Shown here: positions 34,401 through 45,420 of the stretch, one piece after another
Position numbering within the stretch: the stretch's first letter is position 1
How the letters are laid out: each line of letters starts with the position of its first letter
Source: Zantedeschia hybrid cultivar
Taxonomy: Eukaryota; Streptophyta; Magnoliopsida; Alismatales; Araceae
DNA: 64,000 nucleotides
Reading direction: 5' to 3'
NCBI GenBank assembly: GCA_030544215.1
Contig: JARZZO010000013.1
Location: 44,031,196-44,095,195 of the forward strand
Program-made: the position numbers and the translations under genes
The notes under the pieces: model-generated
Databases searched by the model: none
What the model saw: only the letters and a program-made list of their open reading frames with translations
What the model was told of the DNA's origin: nothing

Positions 34401-35131
34401 TATGCAATATAGATGCAGGGCAGATCAGCTTGCCTTTGAGAAGGAATCCCACGGATGAGGAAGCAGAAGAACTAGTATTGCTAATCAACACCATCAGTGA
34501 GGTCAGAATTTTTGGTGAGGCGCAAGACAAAAGAAATTGGAGATGGACCAACAATGGACAGTTCTCGGTCAATTCCATGGCTCAAATGTTGAATGATGGT
34601 GGAATTAGGGTGTGGTGGAAAGAGTTAGTTTGGTCTAATCACCTTCCTAATAAGATCAAAATTTTCCTGTGGAAGCTTGCTTGGTGCAGAATTCTTACGG
34701 GAAGGAGGGCCAAGAAACTACACATCTCTGGGAACTTCTCGTGTGTTTATTGTGCTCTTTTTGAGGAGGATCAAAAGCATTTATTCTGTGGCTGTGGTAT
34801 TATTATCATACAGTGGAAGATTATGTGTAGATTATTTGGAATCAATTAGGTAGAGCAATCTTCTGTGTTGGATCTCCTACATTGGTGGAGCATTAATTGT
34901 CCATACAAAGATCTCAAACAATTGTGGTTCTTGATTTGCCCGGCCCTTCTGTGGGCCATCTGGTGTGAAAGAAAGAGAAGGAAATTCAATGATCAATGTA
35001 GAAGCTCTAATGAACTGCTGAGGAGTACATTTAGATGGGTGGAAGAGTGGGGACGGGCTGCTGGTATCCTCAAGGAGGGGAGTTCTGATTTTTTTGAAAA
35101 GGCCAGGAAGTGGAAGGATATGATCTCCTGA
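31476..35131 (+). pseudogene. L1 ORF2 (endonuclease-reverse transcriptase), nearly intact
   Basis: Begins MNLISWNIRGLNG at 31476, overlapping the end of ORF1 by 4 nt. Endonuclease motifs: NIRGLN, LQETK, GDFN and SDH (to about 32160). Reverse transcriptase motifs: DPNKAPGPDG, PISLLNGCYKVIAKIL, LLKLDFEKAYDRI, RGLRQGDPLSPFLF, and the active-site FADD (about 33537-33548). A zf-RVT block follows (FLWKLAWCRILT, then a CX2C region). Lesions are a TGA at 33078-33080 (a CGA-to-TGA change is likely), a one-base frameshift near 34007, and an in-frame TAG at 34847-34849. The natural end is 35129-35131. Confidence 0.9.
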
Positions 35132-35350
35132 TAGGCAGCTCTTAGTGTGTTTTTGTTTTTGTTTTATTGGCTTGATAAAACATCATTGTAATTTCAGCAT
35201 TTCATAGGTAGTTGGGGTTCAGGACGGGGATTGTCCGATCCTGAAGGTGATGGCCCTTGGGCTATTCATTCTCCTTGTAATCCTCCTTTTTTATTCTATG
35301 AAATTGTGACTTAATGTCACCTTCAAAAAAAAAAAAATGCACCCCAGTGG

Positions 35351-36434
35351 AAACGACATCAGAAACTTTATGTTGGATGCCAAAATCCAAATTTGGCACT
35401 AGTCAATGAATCTGATTTTCTGTTGACTGAGGTTTTCAGGGCTACCAAATAAGCAGCCATATAACCTTCTTGGCTTCGCTTGAAAACATTTTCCTACCTG
35501 CTGTTTTATGAACTCCAGAACAGACACTTCAGTGCTTAAGTAAAGACTAGGTCAGACATCAAACTACTGAAGGAAGCATACGGACAATTGGGGGACAAAT
35601 TTATCAACTAACTGTCAGAAGATAAAATCAAGAAGAATAACAAGTACACTAATTCATGTGCTTCTCATGTAATGTTAATCAATCAAACTCGTGAGAGGTA
35701 ATTATTGGTCATAATAAAACCTTTAAGCAAGCTACACAATATTATCACACATCCATTTGCATAGGCCACAAAGTGGATTCAACAGGATACCTTCAAACAG
35801 TAGCAACTGGTATTCATAACCTTCCAAAAACTTTGCCCCACCTCTTTTGCTATTCAAAACCTTCCAAAATAGGCCTGGGATTAAGGGCAGAAGATTAACC
35901 CAAGGGCCACATGTTTGGGCAAAAATACTGCCCAACGTCTCCTTTTGTTATCCCTATACAGTAACAGCAGAAATATCTCCTCATCGCAATGCCACAAAAA
36001 CCATTGTCCTTTTTTTTCTTTTGAAGAAAAAAAAGTATGATCTTGTCGCAGGTTTTACACGATACAATTAAGAAACAAATTTGAAAATACAGTTCGTATT
36101 TATCTTTTCCAGGAAATGTAGCTGATTCATGATGGTTCTTCTCAACTTTTCCAACCACCATAGCCGTTCTACCAGCATCCCAAAAAGAAAAAAAGAAAAA
36201 AATCACAGCTTGGAGGAAACCAAGAAAAACTTTGGCAAAATATTTTATTCTTGCATCAACAGATGAACGAATAAAAAGGTATTAAACTGCGCTTAAATTC
36301 TTCCACCAAATAAGATGAACGGCGACATCGCCAAGATTGACAGAACATATATTAAGGCAAATAAACAAGAAGTAAACATGCCCATGGACGGATTACTGTG
36401 AGATGCGAAATTGCGGAGGAGGAAGAGGAGGAGC
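35351..36434. other. Spacer between the L1 element and the small membrane-protein gene
   Basis: No coding feature recognised. The right part (about 36290-36434) is probably 3' UTR of the minus-strand gene at 36435-36665. Purine- and T-rich short runs occur near 36010 and 36185. Confidence 0.4.
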
Positions 36435-36665
36435 TCACCGAGAGGCGGCAGCGGCGCTGTAGAAGCGGGAGAGGCGGTGGGTGGCGGGAGCGCGGGGCCT
36501 GGGGGGCTTCTTGCGGAGGCCGAAGATCTCCTGGACGAGGGGGACGTGGACGAGCACCGTCTTCCAGGCCACCCACCAGCTGAGGAGCACGAGGGAGAGC
36601 GCGAAGGACACGGCGAGGACGGGACGGAGGAGGAAGATGGAGGCGTACGCCCACAAAGATGCCAT
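36435..36665 (-). CDS. Small predicted membrane protein, plant-type, function unknown
   Basis: 76 aa starting MASLWAYASIFLLRPVLAV. Residues about 9-40 form one long or two short hydrophobic segments. A VHVPLVQEIFGLRKKPPRP segment follows, then a basic, Ala-rich tail. The codons are GC-rich and the ATG follows a purine-rich leader in the plant style. I believe a short conserved plant family has this architecture, but I cannot name it or assign a role. The stop TGA lies in TCGGTGAGC, which is also a good splice-donor sequence, so the protein could be longer if spliced there; no second exon was identified. Confidence 0.5.
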   Translation of the reverse strand: MASLWAYASIFLLRPVLAVSFALSLVLLSWWVAWKTVLVHVPLVQEIFGLRKKPPRPRAPATHRLSRFYSAAAASR

Positions 36666-36719
36666 CTTTCGCCTTCTTCTCTACTATTTCCCTCTCTCTC
36701 TACCAATCTACGTGTGATG

Positions 36720-39455
36720 ATGGGTCTGAGATCGCATCGTCCCAGCTATATCATGGCGCTGTCGTCGTCTCCCCGGCCGCCTTCTTCGTATTGTTCTTGC
36801 CGTTCCTTTACGGCGCCGGAGAGATGTAGGCGACGGGTGACGGGCTTCCGTGGACTCCACACTTTGGGAGCCGGTTTGAAGATAGGTTTTATATTAATCA
36901 CCTTTTTTGTGCAAATATATTAATTACCTTTGTGTGTTAGATTTTAAAAGGGATGATTTCTTACTCACTTTATTTGCATAATTGCTTATACCAGACTTTG
37001 GAGATTTCTTAAATTAGAATGAAAAGTATTTTGATTTGATAAATTATTGATATTCCACTTAGAATAAGAAAAATTAGACTGTGTTGTTCCAAGTGATTCG
37101 ATGGGAAGGAGTAGAATAAAGAGTAAAATAAATAATAGAATTGGAGGATTTAGAGAAATTAGGAGAATTAAGCATTTCAGGTACAATTTGAAAAATTAGA
37201 AGAATTAAGAGAATTAAAATCTCCGCAACCAAATCAGGTTTAGGCCCTTCTACTAATTATTTCCGATCTTATTCCGCTAACAAAGTGAAGCATTAGTGTT
37301 AAAATGTGGTTGGATGCTTTTATGATTGCACAGTGCCGCGGATATCCGGAGGAGGAATTCGGAACCCAGGGTTATCCCAGGTTAACATTTTTTTGAACCG
37401 ATAAAAAACTCAACGTGTCAAGTCAAAAGAAAGGTCAAGTTGAAGTTATCCTAAGATCCAAAATAAGATAACTTCAAAACAAAAAGGTGCATTAGGTTTG
37501 CAAATAAATCGAATTTGATGTGGATCCAAGGTATAATCGTGACCATATGCATTAAATTATCGGTTTAGAAAGAATATCTTTTAATTATCTTATAAATTAA
37601 TAATCGGATCCATAGTACATTCGGTCGTAAAAAGAGTTGCATGGCCATCCGCTATAGATATTGATTTAGAAAAGCTATTTCCTAAGTGACATATAAGTTA
37701 AAGATCGGCCGAATAATTGGATCATTGATTATCGGTTGTATCTCTATATCCGATCTTAAATTGGACGGCACAATAAGTATTTTTTTAAAATATTATGTTA
37801 AAAATTCAAACGTCCAAGAGTCCTCTTCTATGAATAAAAGTTTTGTAATATGTTGTCCGATCGGCTGCTGAGTGCCATGTGGTCAAATGGCACGGGCGCC
37901 CAACCGCTATAGCACTCTATATTTTATATTAACCACTCTTATATGTTTGTTATGTATTATCTTACTTTTTTTTTTTGATGTATATATCAACTTAAAATTA
38001 TTAATTTATTATTCCTATTGCAATACTATGTGTAATATTAACGTATATCACTAAAATAACATATTTGATAAGTATGCTATTTTGTAAGAGTAAAATAAGA
38101 TATAGATAAGCATGTTAGTTTTAGAATTTAGCATACAAAAACAGTTAATACGAAGTTATCATAAAAAATGAAAATAAAACACAAAAATATCCTAAAAATC
38201 AAAATAAAAAATAACTAAAAGAAATAAACTTGGATATGAAGAAGTCGTTCTATGACAAATTTATTCGATTATCAAAGAGAGATTTAAGAGAGTAAAATAG
38301 TTTCACTCCAATACTACCTAACCTTAGAACAAGCTATGTTTTATTGTTCTCTCTTATTTAGGCAGTGCTCAATTTGAGGGAAAATACTCATGATGAGTTG
38401 AAATCTCGTTTATCACGATCAGAGTTCTCTAGCTATGATCAGAGAGCGAGAATTCAACTGTTCATGTAAAAGAGAATATCGCTAAGGGTCTTCGGTGGTA
38501 ATCCGAGAGATTCCCTTCCGATGCTTAAGTCAGAAGGTTGTAGAATATTGAAAAGAAGCAAAGAGAGCGATTTGATAGGTTCAAGTGTACCTTGGCCTGT
38601 CAGACTGAAGGATCCTTATATAGTGGTTATGGGTGAGTTCCCTCTTGGGGGCAATTACTTGGGAGAAAATAGCTTGTTTTAGGAGGGTTAGAATTGAGTC
38701 GGATCCTCTGGATCATTGTAATCCCTCGAGAATCGAGAGGGGATACCTTATAAATTCGTATATGAGTCGATTTCTAAGTTTATCTTGATTTGCTTCTAAT
38801 CAGGGTCGGATTGAGTTGACAGCGTCGAATTCCAGACAATTTAACAATTATTGCATGTATTTATGGACTTTAATATGATACGTTTAATATAAAAAGAGAT
38901 GATTTATACGTAATAAATATTTATTACCATTAATAAATGAACAAGAATAAGTCCAATTGACTTATAAGTCACGCACATAACTAACACTCGCTTGATCCAC
39001 CCCATGAGTTATGTTAAGGGGAAAGACTCAGATGTCCTTCGATGGGCTAAGATCAACGGGCCGAGCACTATTAGTGACAAGACTATTTTATTGGTACATC
39101 TTCGAGTCTTACCTCAAACCCGCTTACTGGGCCAGCCCACGGGCTGTTTTGGACTAGGTGAGACTTTCATCCATCAACTATAAAACTGATGGAAAACATT
39201 AATCTAAAAATCTATCTCCTAATCTGGACACAACAACCAAACTGGGTATCGGATCGGGCTAGTCACCACTCGGCGGGTCAGCTCAGAGCCCACACAGGCC
39301 GTGCCCGAAACGGAGCCCGATAAGCGGAACCAAAAAGGCGCTTCTGTCCCTATTACACCCCCGAAGGACAGTTCCCCGGAGCGAACGCATTCCCGAGCGC
39401 GGGAAGAAGAAGAGCATCAAGGCGGCCGCGGCGGCGTAGGGAGGAGGCGGCAGCT
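36720..39455. other. Intergenic region and RFC4 upstream region
   Basis: 36720-36900 is GC-rich and could be a divergent promoter region. 37000-39200 is AT-rich with no recognised gene. 38200-38860 has a leader/LTR flavour (CTTATATAGTGG at about 38613) without defined ends. 39230-39455 is GC-rich and is the likely RFC4 promoter and 5' UTR. Confidence 0.4.
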
Positions 39456-42400
39456 ATGGCGCCCTTGGTGGAGAGCTCCCAGCCATGGGTGGAGAAATAG
39501 TAACTCCCCTCTCCCCTCTCCTTCTTCCTCCTCCTCCTCCCCTCCTCTTCTTCTGCTGCTAATTTCTTGTCCTCTTTTTCTTCCGGGGATCACCAACAAC
39601 AACGCAGCCGGCCGAGGCAGGTGAAGGACGTGGCTCACCAGGACGAGGTCGTCCGCGTGCTCACCAACACCCTGGAGACTGCCAACGTAAGTGGATCCGT
39701 GCTCCCGTCTTCGCCCAATTTCCCAACTTCGTCTTCCACAGCGTCTAACTCCATGTCTTCCTTGCAGTGCCCCCACATGCTCTTCTACGGGCCGCCGGGG
39801 ACCGGGAAGACGACCACCGCGCTCGCCATCGCCCACCAGCTTTTTGGGTATGCAGCTTCGCTTCCTATTCTTTCCATTCGGACCATTTGGACAGTGAGGG
39901 CTCAGTACTGTTAGTGATGGGTTTGTATTATTGTGTCCCATGTTTCCAGTCCCTTTAAAGGGTTTAAGGTTTCCATTTTTTTGTGGTGGATTGAAATTTT
40001 CATGTTTCTATTAATATAAAGTTAAGTTTTTTTTCCTGTCCCATGCCACGTGATCCTCTCCCTTGTTTAGTTGCTAATCTAGCACTGTGGTAGATATTTT
40101 CCTGCACGGTGTCTCGCGACATGTTCAGGGTGATCATGGAATCTTGTTGGTTATTGGACTTTCTTTGGGTCACTTATTTGGAGGACGTGTCAATGTTGCT
40201 TTATTTGTATCTGGTCTACCCTCCTACATTTCTTAAGGAGGTCATGGAAACTTTTGATTCACAAGTGTCTGAAGCAGATAATATGACTGGAGAAATGGTT
40301 CAGTATTGGAATGACATCCGCTCCATTATTATTTGGAGACCATCTAGGCAATAAAATTTGAGCTCTGATGTGGAGGATAGCTAAATTGGGAGATAGATCC
40401 ATAGTTCTCAATCCTGTCCTGGTCCCTGTCCTTTTTTCTGCTGGGATGGGATGTCCCAATGTCTCGGACAATTCCGGTGTCCCGTCCCGGAATTTTGCTC
40501 ATACATATTCCAATAAATATAGAACATATGGATGCTATAAATAATAATGACATAAACATATCACATAGAAATAACACAAAATGGATGCATTAAAAGTGTT
40601 TAGGATGTATAATGGAGTATATTTATCAAATGAAACTCCTAAACTAGGCTTACAAGTAGCTTAAGGAATCTGGAAACACTCAGGCTAAAATATAATTCTA
40701 CTTGGGACGGGCTGGGACAGGCTGGGACAAGCCGGGATAGGTCGGGACAAGCCGGGACGGATTGGGATACTAACTGAGACAGACAAGAAACTGTCCGTCC
40801 CATTTTCTAACTAGGACGGGACATCCCGGCCAATTTCGGCCGGGCCGGGACGGGGTTAGCAACTATGCATAGATCAGAAATTTCATCCCAGGTCTACAGA
40901 TTTACAAAGTACGTGTTTCATGTGCATCAATGAGGCAAAGTTGCTTAAGTTCCGATATTTGTCATGCTTCCCATGGAAATTGATTTGTGACAAGATTATG
41001 CAATCATGCTCAAGTAAGGTAGTCCCAACCAACAACCATTGATGAGCTGCCAAAAGACTAGAATATCAGGTAACAATTACTGATTGACAGAAAAATATGG
41101 TAGATGGTGGTATGGTGTTCTATGTAACTATCTGGATCATTTTCCTGAAGAGGAATAATAACATTCTATAGGTTTATAGAGATGTGAATTATGAAGGCTG
41201 CAGAGAAGGTGATTGCAGGGTCTGTTGGACAGTGTGTATTGATTCTTTGGGAGATACCAGAAGGTGTCCTACTTTTGGGGGAGATTGTAGTGTATTGTTA
41301 TGGGGTGAAGAAGACATGTTTATGCGGTGGGACATGTGACTCTTTTGTTGGTTTATTGTAATACATGTAGATCATTTTAGGTACATGTTTGCCTTTTTTT
41401 TTTCTTCCTAAAAGGGTGCTACCATTGTCATGGCATATCAAATAAAACCTTTTTTTTGAAAGTGGGTAGTACCACAAGTATTATAAAAGAAAGAGATCAT
41501 GTATAAAAGGCGGGAGAGAACAACAAAATCTCCCAAAAAAGCACCAAGCAGGTGCAGATCTCAGCTCTCATTCAAAAGACAGAAAAGAGTGAAGTTTGTA
41601 TGGTCCAGTTTACAAAGTATCCTCGCCCATTCATTTGCATGGTCGCAAATAAAAGAGAAAACATAGTCAGAGAATGGGCCTCCCTCCTAAAGACTCTATC
41701 ATTGTGTTCTGTCCAAAGTGCTCAAATGGTTGCGTGAAGGATCAACCACCATAAAAGCTGATCACCTTTAATGGGCCACGATCTTCCCCAGTCACCTAAA
41801 AGCTGTTCCAGAGACTCCCCATTTGGAAGAGAGCACTGCAGGCTTTGCCTCAGCCGATCCCACACCTCAGAAGAGAATGGATAGTCACAGAACACATGAT
41901 CACTCGTCTCTTCTTCTACTCCACAAAGACTGCATTGATTGTGAAACATATCAAATAAAACTATAGTCTCTATGTATGGCATTAATTGCAAAATATGTCT
42001 GAAACATGTTTAATCTTTAATGCAAGACTATTATTTGTGAAAACATTAGTTCTAATCCATATTATTCATTTACATCAATACTAGTGCCCCTGAAAATGGT
42101 ACAAATGCTGACAGTAATACATGTGCTAGAAGCAAATGCAGTGATTGTACATGATGTGGAGCATATGAGGAAATGAGCAAATGCTAGTTGCATTGTTGTT
42201 ATTATGTTTAAACTATGAAACTATTCTAATATTCTGTGGGGAAGTTATTGATAAAGAAGCTCTTAAAAAACTCTTTGTTCTCCCTCAAAAAGTACTTAGT
42301 CCCATGCTAGCTGTTCATGAACCATTTCATGCTTGTATTAGTTTTGGGCCTCTCTGCCTTGTAACTTGAGAGTATTCTAGTTTGTCCTGGGGTTGAAGGG

Positions 42401-45389
42401 TTGTGGTGAAAGTCGTGAATCCCATATTGATGAGCCTGTATTAGTTATGGGCTTCATCACATAATAACTCAAGTTTTGTATTGATAGTTCAATTTAGTAA
42501 CATGATATCAAAGCCAGTTTGCACATTGTCTTTTCCCCTTATTTTGGCTGTGCAGTTTCAAGAGCACTACTTATCATATAACTCTACCCGAGTTTAAGGA
42601 GACTCCAGCCAGCTTTGTTGCAAGATGGGGTACTACTGAAATCCATTTAGAAATCAAGTGTTCACAAGCCACTTTGTGTCTATATTACTTTTGGGTCCCT
42701 CTACGTAGAGTTTTAGGTTGGTGGTTCAGTTCAGTGACATTTCTCGCTACAATCAATGAAATCTATCGAGAAAAAAAACTACATTGGGATTGCGTAGAGG
42801 GTTACCCATGACGGATGAAACTGTGTTGCCCATGTTTTTTTTTTTTTTTGCTTATGGTGTTTCGATGCTCATCTGCAAGGCAATGTGACAAACATGAAAG
42901 AAACTGTGAGTTCCGTGTAGTGACTATAAGTCTATAACCCAAAAGGAAAACAAAACAGAAGCAAGTTAGATGCAAAAATACAAGCATGAGGGGAACTGTA
43001 GGAACAAAGAATGGTTATGTTTTTGCTCGTAAGTAGAGAACTTCTCATGGAAGGACTTGAACTCTTATGAATGTGAAAACCTGGTAGACAATAGTATTCA
43101 TGGATAAGAGCCATGCAATTAGTAAAAGAAAGAAGAGTAACTTTGAAGCCAAAAGATATGAGAGTGAACATAAGAGTTCCCTGGTCTATAAACATCATAA
43201 TGCTTAGACTTTAGTTTGCCTTTAGAAGTCGAAAGCTGGCTAGTGCTTACTTGTATTTGGGGCTACTGTCTGGACCTGTTTGGTGCGAACACATTAGGAG
43301 ATCCTTTAAAAATGATTTTCAAGGGATCAAATTCCATTTACAGAAGTGTTGGATGTTGGTTGATTAACTGGAGCCGGGCTTCTAATCTGGGAAATCCAAA
43401 GGACTCATTTATACTTCAGTCTTGTGGCATTTGGAAACACTGTCAATTAATGTCAACTTGTTTCGTCTTTTTATTTTGTGTACTTTCTTTCTGTTCTACC
43501 TTCCTGTTGGGACAGATGGGTTTCTCCTTTTTGAGGTCCCTTAACTTTTTCAAGGGCCTTCTTTTCTTTTTGTCTCCTTTTTGTACCTGCTGCTTTTTGT
43601 TCAATGAATTGTGGTAAGTTTCTTACCAACTTCGAAAAAAATAAATCATAATGCTTATGTGAGACTTCAAAAATGAAGCAAGGATGATGGGTAAGGAACC
43701 TACATATATCATCAACTCTTATGATCTACAGTTATCTAATCCTCGGCTTCATAAATCTCTAGAATCCATCTCTAAATGATAATCATCTTTGGCAGTCATT
43801 TTTGGATCTCTGGATGGTGAGCTCATAGCTATCTAGGGCACAAAACATCAAGCTCAGTTAAAAAATGGGCCACACAATAAGTAACAGCCTTGAACAGAAA
43901 GGCCATTACTAAAATGGTTTTCTAACTCACGAGTGGCATAGAGACCCTCTTAAGGCTTAGGGTGGTGACAAAATGGCCAAGTCATCTTAACATTTCAGAA
44001 TTATAAAATGAGAAAATTTTTGCTAAAAATGATTTGCCCTATGTTGTCTGGGGGTTCAGGGTTGTGACAGTTTCAAGTTAACCCAATTAGCCGAAGATGG
44101 CATACATTAAGTCATGGAGATTTCCTTTTTATTTTAAAGAAATATAAGGAGCTTCCAAAGTTAGGACTGGCAGATTTATGCTTCAGGGTGTCAAAATTGG
44201 ATATTCACAGCCAGAAATATTATTTGGAGACCGGAAAACATTGTTAGGACTATGTGGCCAATTCCTTTTCTGCATTTACTCTTGGAACTCTTATCTTGTT
44301 CAATTATTTATTCAGGAAAAAACCCAAAAAACGGGAGACTAATTTCTTGGACTTATGAAGAACTATTTGTAAAGAATTACAATTTATCTTTTCTTATTTT
44401 CTAGAAATTTCAAAAGGAAGTCCCCTAGGATATGAATAATTTTGTTTTGATTCTATATTTTATAATCAGTCAGTACCATCCTATCTTTATTTTTCATTTT
44501 CAGGCCCGATCTTTACAAGTCAAGGGTTCTAGAATTAAATGCAAGTGATGATCGTGGAATCAATGTGGTACGGACTAAAATCAAAGATTTTGCTGCTGTT
44601 GCTGTTGGTTCTGGCAGCCGTCAAGGGTACACAAACATTTAAAATAGAATTAATAATCTTTACAATGCACTTGTTTTGATTCTGTCACACTTTTTTGATA
44701 TAATGTAGCGGTTATCCTTGTCCTCCTTACAAGATCATTGTTCTGGATGAGGCTGATTCTATGACTGAAGATGCTCAGGTATTCACTTGCATATATCATG
44801 CATGAGGCCCACTCATTTGCTTAGTTCTTCATAAGTAGCTGATGAAATTATTAAATATGGTTGGTATATTTGCTGGCAGAATGCCTTGCGACGTACAATG
44901 GAGACTTATTCAAAAGTCACTCGATTCTTTTTCATATGCAACTATATCAGCCGGTATTTAAGCCAATATCTGCATCTTTTTCTTGTGGATTTTTGGGGAT
45001 GTGGTAAATGTTACAAAGCTTTCATTTTCTCTGTCTTATGCAGGATCATAGAGCCACTTGCTTCCAGATGTGCCAAATTTAGATTCAAGTCTCTTTCTAA
45101 AGAAATCATGAGTGACCGCATAATGCACATTTGTAAAGAAGAAGGCATCAGCTTGGAATCAGGGGTAATGATTTAACATTTTGTGTTCGCGTTGGTGATA
45201 TTTGCGTATAGAACAGAATGTTTCACTTTATCCAGTGCTTTATCATAGTCAAGAACAATGTGAATGTACTGTAGGCTCTTTCGACTCTAGGCACTATCTC
45301 CCAAGGTGATCTTCGTCGAGCTATAACATATTTGCAGGTTCGAATCATTGTTGAAAATCTACCATATATGTTTTATAATAATGTTTGAA

Positions 45390-45420
<31 letters not shown>

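Larger units (their letters stand above)
30585..35332 (+). mobile_element. L1-type LINE, recent, with A-tail and perfect TSD
   Basis: Bounded by the direct repeat AAAATGCACCCCAGTGG (left copy ending at 30584, right copy ending at 35350), with an A-run just before the right copy. About 4.75 kb. Order: the end of ORF1 (30585-31479), ORF2 with AP-endonuclease, reverse transcriptase and zf-RVT domains, then a short 3' UTR. ORF1 lacks the usual DUF4283 and zinc-knuckle parts, so the copy is 5'-truncated. The perfect TSD and only four visible coding lesions point to a young insertion. Confidence 0.93.
39848..44503 (+). other. RFC4 intron 3 (4656 bp)
   Basis: Joins ...HQLFG to PDLYKSRV. It contains a GGGAC-rich TIR element (40400-40867) and two 5'-truncated LINE tails (41449-41946 and 43207-43644). 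The remainder has no recognised feature. Confidence 0.9.

Noticed and set aside
36411..36923. 170-codon plus-strand frame opposite the small membrane protein
   Set aside because: Charged, repetitive translation of the antisense strand; the minus-strand frame has a coherent hydrophobic design and better start context.
43216..43617. 133-codon frame in RFC4 intron 3
   Set aside because: Contained in a truncated LINE tail bounded by TSDs; no protein motif.
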